From Eutreptiella sp. 'Long Island Sound 2002' (lineage: Eukaryota; Euglenozoa; Euglenophyceae; Eutreptiales; Eutreptiaceae), in the NCBI GenBank assembly GCA_964036045.1, contig OZ038389.1:40481064-40545063 (forward strand): a stretch of DNA of 64,000 bases, given 5' to 3'. This document shows, in pieces, positions 24,793 through 35,425 of this stretch. Under the pieces are notes generated by a model. That model saw only the letters and a program-made list of their open reading frames with translations, ran no database searches and was not told the DNA's origin. Both the position numbers and the translations under genes were made by a program. The stretch's first letter is position 1. Each line of letters opens with the position of its first letter.

Positions 24793-26379
24793 TCACGTGC
24801 TCGGCGCGTCGCTGAGGTCGCCGTCCCACGTGATCTCCGCGCCCGGCCACTTCGTCTGCAGGACGCTGACGATGCGCGGCGCGTGCTGCACCGTCACGCT
24901 GCGCTGCTGCGCCGCGGGCAGCTGGTCGTACGCCATCCAGAAGGAGAACCCGGCGTCCTGCGGCCGCTGCCCGCAAGTCCCGCAGGTCGGCGCGCCGGCC
25001 TCGTTCATGCCGAAGTTGAAGGTCTTGAAGCGCGTGGCGTAGCACGTGGCGCAGCGCCACGGCTCGTTGGGGTCGGGCCCCCCGGGCGGCAGCTTGAACA
25101 GCGGGGGCAGGGCCATCCCCTCGGGCCGGTCCTCGCCCCCCACGTCCGCCTCCTCGATGGCGAGCACGACCTCGAAGCCCCACGTGCGCCACTGCCCCGG
25201 CCGCGCCGCCTTGTCCGCCGGCCGCGCCTGCACGACGGAGTCCACCTGCGAGCCCTCCGGGTGCCCCACGACGGGCTTGTAGAAGAGCCCGACGCCCTCG
25301 CGGTGCGTGGGCGGCGCCGCGCGCGCGACGCTCCGCACAGCCACGCGGATGCGCCGCATGCGCGGGCCTCCCGGCGGGAGGCCGTTCCAGTGCAGCAGGC
25401 CAAAGGCCGCGTCGCACGTCTCTTGGGGCGCCATCGCCACCCCCGCGTCCTCGGCAAAGGCCAAGGTAAAATGCGAGCCGCCGTGGATGAGCCACACCGG
25501 ACTCGGCGGGGTCTTGAGCTCGTCGGCCAGCGGCACCCCCGGTGCCTCCAGCTCCATGAAGCTCAGCAGCCCCACCGGGCACGCCGCGCCCGGTGCCGCC
25601 CAGCTCACCTTCGCGCCCCCCGTTGGCCCGTACGCGCTGACGTTGCCGTCGGCGACGCCGCGCAGCAGCAGCGAGACGAGCTCGGAGGTGCACAGCGCGT
25701 GCGGCGCGAACACGAGCGGCGGGGACCCGCCGCTGCGCGCCATGTCCGCGCGCACTTGCGATACTCCGCGCGTCATCACGCAGCCGTACACCAGCAGCAG
25801 CAGCCCACCGGGCGCCTTGACCTCAGGCAGCCGCGCGGTCACGGCCGCCAGCAGGGCGTCAGGCGCCACCTCCGCCACCTCCACGTCGCTGCCCGACGGC
25901 CCGCCGCCGGGAGCCCAGCGCACCACGTGGCACGGCCCACCGCTCGCGCGCGCGACCGTCGCCAGCACCGCCGCGACCGCTGCGGCCAGGTCCGCGTCGG
26001 ATGGGCGGAAAGCCGGGCCCCAGCCCGCCTGGCGGCGGCACTGCTCAATGAGAACGGCGTTGACCGCCGCGAGTACACCGCATGGCCCGTTCTTCAGCTG
26101 CACCAGCCCCACGCCCGCGTAATCGCCACCGTCGGCGAACGTCAGGGGCTGTTCGGTCCAGGACGCCGGGGGTGACACGTCGCCCCAGACCACGTCGAAC
26201 CACGGCGGCCGCGTCACCGCAGGCTGGGTCGCGGGTGCAGCGTCACCGCCAGGGGCTCCACCGTCAAAAAACAAACTCAGGGCCACTTCGAGGCTGCCAC
26301 CAGACATCTCGAGGAATGACGCTGCGGTCCCACTGTCGCAGCCGGCAACGGCCGCGAACTGTGCTACTGCATCGTCCAT
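24793..26379 (-). CDS. MINDY-family (MINDY-3/4-like) deubiquitinase with N-terminal UBA-like domain
   Basis: The protein is 528 residues from the Met at 26379 (MDDAVAQFAAVAG); this start is preferred because it opens the UBA-like domain, while the upstream Met at 26436 adds a basic leader. Residues about 1-42 form a UBA-like three-helix module (TAASFLEMSGGSLEVALSLF). The catalytic domain begins LVQLKNGPCGVLAAVNAVLI: the NGPCG Cys is the nucleophile and the Gln before it shapes the oxyanion hole. The catalytic His is in VWLIHGGSHFTLAFA. MINDY enzymes trim K48-linked ubiquitin chains. A C-terminal CATC...CGTC pair of Cys knuckles suggests a small zinc finger, unusual for the family as I know it. 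The gene is single-exon, intact and markedly GC-rich. Confidence 0.88.
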   Translation of the reverse strand: MDDAVAQFAAVAGCDSGTAASFLEMSGGSLEVALSLFFDGGAPGGDAAPATQPAVTRPPWFDVVWGDVSPPASWTEQPLTFADGGDYAGVGLVQLKNGPCGVLAAVNAVLIEQCRRQAGWGPAFRPSDADLAAAVAAVLATVARASGGPCHVVRWAPGGGPSGSDVEVAEVAPDALLAAVTARLPEVKAPGGLLLLVYGCVMTRGVSQVRADMARSGGSPPLVFAPHALCTSELVSLLLRGVADGNVSAYGPTGGAKVSWAAPGAACPVGLLSFMELEAPGVPLADELKTPPSPVWLIHGGSHFTLAFAEDAGVAMAPQETCDAAFGLLHWNGLPPGGPRMRRIRVAVRSVARAAPPTHREGVGLFYKPVVGHPEGSQVDSVVQARPADKAARPGQWRTWGFEVVLAIEEADVGGEDRPEGMALPPLFKLPPGGPDPNEPWRCATCYATRFKTFNFGMNEAGAPTCGTCGQRPQDAGFSFWMAYDQLPAAQQRSVTVQHAPRIVSVLQTKWPGAEITWDGDLSDAPST

Positions 26380-26518
26380 TGCAATGCTGTGACCCTGTGA
26401 ACAGGGAACAGGGTAGCCTCGCCGCACCCGACCCACGTCATGCGGTTAGGTTGGCGGTTGGCGGTTGGTGGCGGTGGGCAGTGGGCGGCTGTTTGGCGGT
26501 CCATAGGGGCTGTCCTTC

Positions 26519-26564
26519 AGGGCTGTCCTTAACCAAAAAAAAATGAGTTCTTAAGGACAGCCCT
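26519..26564. repeat. Perfect 14-bp inverted repeat with A9 loop (copy 2 of small hairpin element)
   Basis: Arms agggctgtccttaa (26519-26532) and ttaaggacagccct (26551-26564) are exact reverse complements around an 18-nt loop containing A9 and tgagtt. It lies about 140 bp upstream of the deubiquitinase start. It resembles the hairpin at 21722-21775. Confidence 0.75.
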
Positions 26565-26599
26565 GCTGGGCACCAATCCTTAATCGGTGGATGGATGGA

Positions 26600-27560
26600 T
26601 GGATGAGTGGATTGGCAATCAACGGCCACCTGGGGCCCTGAGGGGTGGTGCACTATTCTCTGTTTTTTGACACTGTCCGGTGGTGAGACACAATGAGAAC
26701 TGTGGCACCGGCACAATCAGACAAATGGTCAGAGGTCCTAAAGGCACTTCCCTCCACCTCCCCTCAATCCTCATAGGGAGGCAGAATAAGGATAGCACGT
26801 GCCTGGAGGGTGTGGCCTGCCCAAGACCACCACCCGAAACGGGTACAGCCAATGGGCAGTGAGGGATGGGTCGCTTCCTATTGTACGGATTCAATCGTCG
26901 AGAAGCCCCCGGCTATCCACAGGGAAGGGGGGGACTTCGGCAAAACCACCACAACCACCAAAAACCACCAAAATCTCCAAGATCAGCAAAACCACCGAAC
27001 GCACCAAAACCACCAAAACTACCAAAACCACCTACCACATCCTTCCCATCCCCCCACCAAATGTGGCTGACTGTCACCTCCACTCCCTTCGGATACTCCA
27101 TTTACCAATGTGGCAGACCATTGCAGTTGGGGCGCCCATTGGACCCGCCAATGGGACGGGGGTCCCCAGGGTGCATCTGCTGTCCCCCGCGTTTAGCTGC
27201 CACCTCCTATGTGACATGGCGTGCTGTTGGTTTGTCTCAGGGCCCGGGGCAGCCACCCATTCTGCTTTTTGCCATCCCAGACCAGTTACCAGGTGGATAC
27301 ACGCACGCACACACGCACGCACGCGCGCGTGCACACACACGATTGCAAGACAAACGGGCACAACTCAGGTTCCGAGTGTCAAAATCCTCGTCAGTTGGAT
27401 TGTCAAACAAGACAGAGCATGTCCGACGCCAATAGGCGCCTTTCTGCAGCACAGGTGATGGGTAAGCATCGTGGGGGATGCACCGTGACCTCCATGAAGC
27501 GAAGGGCGGCCTCTGGCAGCATCGCTGGACCAGAAGCGTGCACAGGAGACAATAGAATGT
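26600..27560. other. Intergenic with ACC-rich and CACG simple repeats
   Basis: At 26938-27035 an imperfect accaaaacc repeat gives a strongly C/A-rich plus strand. At 27300-27340 there is a cacgcacg/cacaca tract. No gene is recognised. Confidence 0.5.
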
Positions 27561-27570
27561 CAAAACTCAC

Positions 27571-27690
27571 CTGGGTACCCGGATAATTTGGGAGAGTCAG
27601 GTGTCGCAGTCCCTGCCTCTCCCCTGGTGCTGCTTCAGGCCCATTGAGGTTGCGGATGACAGCGGTCAAGGGGACGGAGGGTACGAAGCA
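27571..27690 (-). CDS. Candidate exon of unknown gene
   Basis: A minus-strand frame with protein-like composition (VIRNLNGPEAAPGERQGLRH, then LTLPNYPGTQ) ends precisely at a strong donor, CAG|gtgagt (donor at plus 27570-27565). The upstream boundary is uncertain. Possible acceptors followed by open frame occur downstream on the minus strand near 27520 and 27445. No family is recognised and the exon could belong to a host gene broken up by the neighbouring retroelements. Confidence 0.3.
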
Positions 27691-28017
27691 TGTAATTTCA
27701 GAAAAGTATTTTTTCAGAAAAGTCCACCACAGAGCTAGAGAGTCTCGGAATGCACCATCATTGGGGCATTACATGTGCTGTCAGATACCATGACAGCAGC
27801 ACGTGTCATCAGTGCACAGGTCAAGCAGGCGGCCCAGGCTGGGAGAAATCGTCATTCCAGGCGCCGCAGATACCTCCCACCGTCAGTGTGTCGGGTAGTC
27901 GCCAAGAACTATAGCAATCCCCAGCCCAGTAGGCATGCTGCCCCAACCATCTGGCGATTCATGCCACTACGATGCATCTACGAGCTGGCATGTGATATGA
28001 CAGGTGGTGCAGTGCTT

Positions 28018-28655
28018 TCACAGTGAGTGCGGCGTGCTGTTGTAGGCCCGCGCCAGGGACCTGTGCATGGAACGCATAGCTGCAATTCTGCTGTACCCCG
28101 ACAGCAGTGCAACCTGCAGCCACACCGCAGCACTCAGGATTTGGGACACCCATGATTCTGCCCAGCCCAGGCTGTTCTTCAGGACTCCTGTGAATATGGC
28201 TGGCAGGTAATCCTTCGGCACAAAACGGGGGCTCTTAAGGGGTGCACCTAGTTTCAGTTGCCAGGTTGAAGTGGGGGCCACTGGTTCAGCAAATGCTGTA
28301 CCACCATTCTCGGAGTTGAGGACCATGACAACCCCCACTGCCTTTGTTACCGGTTGGCAACAATGACCAGTGCAACGTGAAATTTTCTTGGAAATGCATT
28401 CACAATCAACCTCCAGGCGCCAGCAGTCACTCAGTACCTCGCGCACCATCTGTACCACAGTTGAGCGTTTTGCAGGGCTGGCATCGGTGGCAACCATTAT
28501 GTTATCCCTAAACTGACACATCGACAGACGACCATATGGTCCGTGCCACACTGGCCATCCTTCTGCAGCAATCTCCAGCCGCCCTAGTCGCCGAAATTTT
28601 CCCCTACCCTGGAACGCTCCCCACACTGAGTGGAGGTCTGCCCCTTGAGCAGAAA
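28018..28655 (-). pseudogene. 3' fragment of a second reverse-transcriptase element
   Basis: The minus-strand frame contains an RT catalytic-motif-like MCQFRDNIMVATDASPAKRS, followed by a hydrophobic/Cys-His region (CECISKKISRCTGHC) and a C-terminal helical tail. The position of the YxDD box is taken by FRDN. It has no upstream RT motifs and begins directly at the (CA)n tract that borders the element at 28716-35991, so only the thumb and tail of this element survive. Its sequence differs clearly from the equivalent region of the neighbouring element, so it is another, related family. Confidence 0.5.
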
Positions 28656-28668
28656 AAGGACCTCCCAT

Positions 28669-28671
28669 TGT

Positions 28672-28704
<33 letters not shown>
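28669..28704. repeat. (CA)n microsatellite at the element boundary
   Basis: About 16 CA dinucleotides lie 11 bp from the outer end of the 566-bp terminal repeat at 28716. Confidence 0.95.
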
Positions 28705-28706
<2 letters not shown>

Positions 28707-28715
28707 GCGGTCATT

Positions 28716-29281
28716 TCTTTCTATCTTTGTCACACAAGCAACGAGCACTGGATCATCAGTGGTCACGCTGGCAGAGCCCTCACACAGGGGATGCCCAAAC
28801 ACAAAACCTGTCCAAAAGGCAACGTAATAGGTGGACAGTTTTTGGCTTTCACTCAGCACTGGATAGCTACTTGTGTTTCGTTTACACCCAGCTGCATGAT
28901 TGGTGATCCTCTTGTGGGCTCAGGCCTCGGCGGCTGAATACCCTACTGTACAATGTATTCTTACTCTGTGGTCTGGCTGAAAGGAGAAACATCTTGCAGC
29001 GCCAAACCCAGCAGTGTGTGCCGTTACATACTGGCACTTCACACCCAGCGATCATCTGGCCATTCTCGAAACCCGGATTTAAAGGTGCTCAAAATTCAAA
29101 CTAGTCTTAAAAATAAGATTGCTGTTTGAAAAATTGCATTTTGTTCACTGAATGCGCTGGTCTGTCCAAAAGGCCACTTTTGAACAGGCGATTCGGGCCT
29201 CTACGGGTTTTTTCAGGCGGCAACAGTCGCGTGCGCTGTGAAATGTTTCAGGACAGCCTGAGGGCCGGTGCGAAGTGCGCA
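28716..29281 (-). repeat. Downstream 566-bp terminal direct repeat
   Basis: It starts tctttctatctttgtcac and ends gccggtgcgaagtgcgca. It matches 35426-35991 over its full length with about three substitutions and no gaps. The last codons of pol (stop at 29248) lie inside it. Confidence 0.95.
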
Positions 29282-32200
29282 GCACTCGCCGGCCCGAAGG
29301 CTGTCGTGAACGCCCTGCCCTCCCCGACCCATTTTGACACTAGTGCTGTAGGGAGTAGGTGTTCTTTGTGTGCAGCTCTCATTGTGGTTCGCAGTGGAGG
29401 CCACCACCAACTCCTGGGGTATGCCTTATAGGCACACCCGCGCACAATGGATGCCACGTTGATTTGCATATGCAACTCCTTTTGCGCGTACGTGAGTGCC
29501 TTCCCTGCCATCGTGGGGAGCATGGAATGCAACACGGATCTGGCATTGGGGGACTCTCTGTCTACCCACCTGTCCCAAATCAGCAGGTCTGGCTCAGGGG
29601 AGTTTGTGTCTGGCGGCTGGAAAGTGACCCCTTTCATAAGTAGGGCCAATTCTGGCGAAGTAACGACCCGAGATTCGCACCAATCATTCACCGGGCCACT
29701 TGGTTCCCACTTCATGGGAATGTTATATAAAGTATCAAGGAACACTTGTGTGAACTGTACGACCTGCTGGCAGGCATCTGCAGAGCTGAAGTCCACATAC
29801 CCTATGTAATTATTGTCCATGAATCTGCTGAGCAATACAGTGGGGCCCTCCTGTGTCACAGGTGCCTGGTCTGGCAGACAACTTTTTGGAAACGTCGTTT
29901 CAGCAAGCATGACGTCCCTGGGATTCAATGTGTCAAAATGTGCAGTCAACAGGGGGCGTGCTCTTTTTGGGGCGGCAGCTATAATGTGACCGAAACGTCC
30001 TGATGGGAACGAATCCCACAGCCCCAGCACTTGTAAAGCGAAGCTTACGTCTCCCAGCCGGACCCATCCTAGAATCTTGTGCTATTGGTCAAACCACCCT
30101 CTCATACCGTAACAGGCAAAGAAATCGCGGCGCCTGGGCAGCACAATATCCTTGGGAAAGGTTAGCTGGGGGCCGGGTGTAAACGTACAGTGTGGTAAAC
30201 CCCTTCTCGACAACCCTTCATTAACTGTCTGCATGTGCTTCTGCATGCTGTCACGATCTAACAATACAGATTCACAGAAAATGGCCCACAAGACCATTAT
30301 TTGTGCAGACAAAAAACCTCCTATGGGGACCCCTCGCGGGCCCTGCCTCAGGAGTATGGAATCGCAACAGAAAAATGTGTTCTGCAACAGGTCCCACAAC
30401 ACATAATCGTACACCTGCTGAAAATGCACATTCATAAATGCAGACTCGGAGTTCTTGCCGACACGGTCTCTATGCCGGTCATTGCCATGTGCAATGCTGA
30501 ACCACAGGTCCACCCGCAAATTTAAATTGGTCATGATCTTGTCCTTAGCAAAGGTGAGTGCCTGTACTGCCTGTTTTTTGTCAATGTTCCAGTAACAGTT
30601 ACCCATATCCCTCTCCCTGACGAAGGTACAATTTCTGCCTGCATCCAATCTGTATAACCCCATAGACATGTCCCTGACCCCTAAAAGCGACGGCATAGAC
30701 ATGAATGGGACAGCCTTCATGGATTCCCTGACCATGAGTGTCAAGCATCTCCCCACTGTGCGTGCCAACGGCTTCAGTGGGTGTGGTGCAAAGGTAATTA
30801 CGTTCCGCCAAACAAAGTGGTTAATCAGCTCATCGAGCTTCCACTTGGGGAGTGAGAAAATGGCAGGGGGGGCATACTTTCGGCGTGGGGCATCGTTGCT
30901 GTCCGGCATGGGAAAAGGCATTACGTCCCACAATTCAGTAGGGATGCAGTGTCTGGCGACAAACTGTTGTCTGTACATGGGGTTTTGCAAGCTGTCAGAC
31001 ATAACACCGATGTCCTCGGCCAGCTTTAATATTCCATGTACTTGTGCAGACCGTAAAATCAGGAGTAGCCCCATAGCATTACATTGCCACGTGGATGGTG
31101 CTACCCCTACCACATTAAACTCTTTAGCACCCAGGATGCCATGCTGTATGTGCTCCTCCAGCAGTGAAACACAGAAACCGCCTATCTTGTGCAACTTTTT
31201 ATCCCACTGGGACACTGTCACTGACCAGCCTTTGAGACTGTCATTTACATCATGCAGGGTGTTGACATCTGTGTGTGTAGCAAGGCACGCATGCTCCTGG
31301 ATATACTGTACCGCCGTAGATTCAGTAAAAGCATACAGCGACTCGAATGTTTCGGGTAAGGATGTACCTGTCTCGGGCATATCTGGGTGTTTTGTCCTGG
31401 CAATAGGCTCTATTGAGGTGCGACAAATGTGTAAACCTGTCTGGAGGGATTCAGTGCTTGGCAGTGTTGCATTCCTAGCATTTTGGGTGCACGGGTTTGA
31501 GTCCCTGAGCAACGCTCTCCACTGGTCTGGGCTCCTGAACACGACATGTTGTTGTTTATCCCCACATGGGACCCTGAGGTCCTGCTTCAGCTCATGGCAA
31601 TGACACCGTCTGTTCATAGACTCAGTGCACTGTAGCTGGGTAATCTGTGAGCGTATACTTTCAGGCGTAGACCTCAACAGCTTTCCTAGTTGCAGTCCTG
31701 ACAAACATACAGGGTCACCTGATTTTGATGACAATAGTTCAGTGACGTGATTCACCACCACTCGTGGTCGTGCTCCACGTAACACTTGATGCACTTTCTT
31801 TGTTTTCTGTGGCAATATGGACAAACAGGACACAAGCCACGCTGTCAGTGGACTGGGCAGTCTGCACTGGGTCAGCATCTTAGCAAATTCAGTGCGCAAC
31901 AGCAACAGTAAAGAACGGTCTGGGATTGGGACTCTAACAGGGATTCTGTCTGGGATATAAATCCCGTAAGTGGCCATTAAGTGCAGTTGCACTTTCAGGT
32001 TTAAGGCTCTAAAGGGTTGTGGGCGCATGGGTCTTCTGCACTCCAACAGTATCGTGAGGAGCTGTGGGACGGAGTATTTTGACTTCAGGTTCTTGCACGT
32101 CATTATCTCCGCTGCTAACTGTCTCAAACATCCTACGGTTTCCAAGTTGAACGCTCCTGCTAGCAACCAGTCTACTCTTTGTGTTCCAGCATACGGCTGT

Positions 32201-33960
32201 ATCGCATTGCAGCAAGGGGAGAGCAGACGCTCCAGTTTGTATTCAGCACTGTCCAATTTGCCTGGGGGGGCGTCTTCCATGGGTCGCATGGTAACTTGGT
32301 GTGTCCCATGCATCGCCAAGAGCCGTGGCAGGGAGGGGATGTTACCAAAAAAGGGTGTCTTCTTCCGTTTTCGCTGTGTGCTTCCCATGTACATGGCTTT
32401 CAACGACTTTGCACGTGAAAAATGGCCCTTTAGCCTGTCCATGAACGGCCGCCGGCGTTTCCTCGCTTTTGCACCTACCTGGCCCACATATGTAGGGAAT
32501 TTTCCCAAGATTGCGTATGCGGAGCAGCTGGGTGTCAGTAAGCTCCTACGTACATCAATCTTTGCAAGTCTCGCTGCCCTGGACAACCGGGGTACCGGGC
32601 AATCAACCAACATGGCATTTGTGGTTTGGTAGTTTTGATCCAATGTGTGCCAGTCCGCCCTGGTCATTCGTTTCTTGGATAGCAGCAGGCGTCTCTTCTC
32701 AGCCAATTTTTCCCACTCTGACCAAAACTGTTTCAGCTTCGTCAGGTGATGCTGCGGCCGTCGCACATCGCTCGGGAGTGGGTACCAACAGGACGCTCTG
32801 TTGGACCTGTGCTCCTCCGGCACGTTCATTGACGCTTGTGTCTTGCACAGTCGCTGTAGCGCCGCAGCATACTTGTGAGGGGAAATGGAAACCCCAAGGG
32901 GGTCTTTGCCTTGCTGTACCAGGATGAGCTCCCATGGTCCACGCAGGGCGAGCCATTGAGGTCGCATCGCATGTTCCATTGAACGTACTTTCAGCGTGTG
33001 CCATGCAGCACAGACATGCACCCTATTGGACTCTTCATACCCACTTACCCACTGATTGAACACCCTGCAATGCGCACGGTTGTATAACACAAAGACTAAG
33101 AATGGCTGTGCTCCTGCAGGCAGGGGGTATTTCAATTTTCGATCAATGGTTTCAAGTGTAGTGATTAGTTTGGACTTGGGTACACCGTCAGGTCGTAGGA
33201 AAACGTTGCAGGATTTGGTTTCACGGTGTAACAGATCAGTCAGGGACAACGGGGATGCTCCGAAAGGGATGCAGTAAGGAGACATGCTTACAAAGGACAT
33301 TTCCGGCGGTGTGGTGAGTGCAGAGGTGCCTATAGCTAAATCTGCGCGCAACACGTCGGTGACAAAATCTTCAAGGCCTCCTGTAAGTCGGCAACGCAGT
33401 GGCTGGCACTGTGGCAGTAGGGTATGTAGGGCGTTTGCTTCGTCGTAAAAGGCTCGAAAATCTTGGGGGCTAACCCCTGACCATGTGTAGAAATTGTTCA
33501 CCATGGCTGATGCAAGCCACAACCGTCGGTATGCAGATGACTGACGAACTTTCAGAAAAAGGGCACGTTCTCTGACCGGCCAGTGCTCTGGGGGTTTGAC
33601 CCAGGAGAATTCTGTATTTTCGTCAACAAACAGGCGGGAAGGGAGTCTACATAGGTATGGGAGCTCAGGGGGCTGTTGGAACGGGTCTTCATGTGTGTCG
33701 CAACTGAACATGTCATCGCTAGCGAGACTAGATCTTGGCGTTGACAGGTTTGATGTTGTGGTCTTGGACATCGGTGATGCCGCAATGTCGCAGAATTTTC
33801 GCCCATGGTTTGCTGCATCCAACTGCTGTCGCAGATCATGTATCTGTCCTCTCAGCTGCTTTAATACAATCCTCTCCTGCATCATGGTGTTCCACTGTGC
33901 ATCAAGGACTGCACGCATGTCCGGTGCGATCTGTTTGGCTAGGTTTTCCGGCAGGGGCAT
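29248..33960 (-). CDS. Element pol: GIY-YIG-like endonuclease plus reverse transcriptase, with one in-frame UAG
   Basis: Starts 2 nt after the gag stop (TAAACATG overlap region). Residues 1-60 look coiled-coil. At residues 481-590 is a GIY-YIG-like block: AYAIL, TYVGQV, an Arg-rich stretch, RLKGHFSRA and later SAEYKLERLLSP with candidate catalytic Glu. RT motifs follow: RERDMGNCYWNIDKKQAVQA (motif A Asp), GPRGVPIGGFLSAQIMVLWA (motif B). Codon 1293 is TAG (30082-30084, context CAA-TAG-CAC). The frame stays open beyond it with motif C as SRFMDNNYIGYVD and the following LYNIPMKWEPSG block, to a stop at 29248. The stop thus splits the RT palm between motifs B and C. It is either a nonsense mutation or suppressed. 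The catalytic FxDD is FMDN. Confidence 0.6.
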
Positions 33961-33962
33961 GT

Positions 33963-35309
33963 TTACGCATCGTCACGTCCATCGCCTCCTCGTCGACGTT
34001 TACTCGGAGATGTGATTACGGACGCGGCCTTATGTGCTTTCAGTGCACCTTGGGCTGTGCCCCAGATTTTTTGCAGGCTGAACTCAACTCCTGCATTTTC
34101 TCTCCATGGTGGAATGTTCCACAGCACCGCATCTGGCTTGTCTTTTTGCGTAAGGATGACACAGCCCTCCGTGACAGCCGTGCACGCCACTCGTAGTGGA
34201 ACCACCACTACTTCGTCATCGAACAGCTGTGGTTCCCATTTTTCTTTTTTAGCTTTGTCGGCCGTGGTACATATGAAGACTCCGTGCTGGTAGAGTTGCG
34301 CCAGGACATGCACGAGTTCTGACCTTGTGCGCAGCTTCATAGCTTGGGCTGCTCCTGTCGGGTACAACGCGCACACCTCTGCTTTCATTACATCCAGCGG
34401 CATGTCAGCGGCGTTCACGGGGTCTGCTGCAGCATCTTGCCACTTCCTTTTTGGTTGCACACTGAGATCTGCATCCATCGCATCGTCGCCGAACAGGTCG
34501 TGATCGTCATCAGAGCCGTCTAACGCCGCTTGCAACTGTGCAGGTTGTACACCTTGCAGTGTGAGCATGAGCTTCATCATTCTGTGGGACTGGGAGTGTT
34601 TGGCATCCAGACTTCCGACCGATTTCTCAAGGCTGTGCAGTTTCCCATCAACTTGCCTTTTCCACTCAACAGTGAACTCAGAGTTGAGGTTACGTGCTTT
34701 TTGTGCGCCTTTTGGTCTTCTTTCATTGGCTGATTTCTCCGAGTGCGCCGATTCCGAGTCTGACACTTCATGCACCTGTGTAGTCCTCACTTCTTCCGGT
34801 GTTACCATATCTCCTGCAGCCATAAAGGTGCCCACTTTGTCAACTGGTAGCCATGATTGTAAACCCGTTTTCTTCCAGATCACCAACGCCAGTCCTCTCT
34901 TCTGCCCAACGTTACTCAGATCTAAATCTGAAAGATCGGCTCCTACATCTTTTGCCACGTCCCTGAAATTGCGGATTTCTCCATGTTCATCTTCTGCTAG
35001 TCTGCTGCACACCCCATGCCATTTTTTGCCCAGGTTGTACCTTTTGTCCAACTCTGTGGATAGTGGCCAGTTCACGTCGTGGTCGCTGCCCGTGTGTCCA
35101 TAGGCATAGCAGAAATAGCAGGTAGCGATGCGGGCCCACGCTTGTTTTGCCGGTGATGCACCTTTGCCTCCTTTGCCACGCCCTCGACCTCGTTGCCATT
35201 GGCTCCCGCTCGTACTCTTCTCGCTTGTTCGTTTCTCGCGCCGGTTGATGCACGCTAACAACTTGTCAGCGATCTTGTCCCCAAGGCGGTCAACTTGTTC
35301 GTCAGACAT
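33963..35309 (-). CDS. Element gag-like ORF with zinc knuckle
   Basis: The Met at 35309 (MSDEQVDRLGDKIADKLLA) is preferred as start. The frame is open to a Met at 35447 inside the terminal repeat, but that leader is Cys-rich and unlike a protein N-terminus. The order is a basic Arg/Gly/Ser/Lys stretch, then a CYFCYAYGHTGSDH knuckle of the form C-X2-C-X4-H-X4-H (retroviral type ends in Cys). A charged middle with acidic clusters and a helical region ending in KRRRGGDGRDDA completes about 448 residues. It probably binds the element RNA. The stop (TAA, 33963-33965) is 2 nt from the pol ATG, so pol may be expressed by reinitiation. Confidence 0.55.
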   Translation of the reverse strand: MSDEQVDRLGDKIADKLLACINRREKRTSEKSTSGSQWQRGRGRGKGGKGASPAKQAWARIATCYFCYAYGHTGSDHDVNWPLSTELDKRYNLGKKWHGVCSRLAEDEHGEIRNFRDVAKDVGADLSDLDLSNVGQKRGLALVIWKKTGLQSWLPVDKVGTFMAAGDMVTPEEVRTTQVHEVSDSESAHSEKSANERRPKGAQKARNLNSEFTVEWKRQVDGKLHSLEKSVGSLDAKHSQSHRMMKLMLTLQGVQPAQLQAALDGSDDDHDLFGDDAMDADLSVQPKRKWQDAAADPVNAADMPLDVMKAEVCALYPTGAAQAMKLRTRSELVHVLAQLYQHGVFICTTADKAKKEKWEPQLFDDEVVVVPLRVACTAVTEGCVILTQKDKPDAVLWNIPPWRENAGVEFSLQKIWGTAQGALKAHKAASVITSPSKRRRGGDGRDDA

Positions 35310-35425
35310 CTTTATAGCGCGGTCACACATGCACATGCTTGTTCTGCAACAGCACCACAATCCCGCGGCTCCAACGAACAGTAGTGAAAGACAAACACTT
35401 ATGTGGTTGTGTTCGTCGCGACGGA

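Noticed and set aside
24724-26175. 483-residue plus-strand ORF opposite the deubiquitinase
   Set aside because: Shadow of a GC-rich gene; Arg/Ala-rich composition and no motif, while the minus frame has UBA, catalytic and Cys-knuckle motifs.
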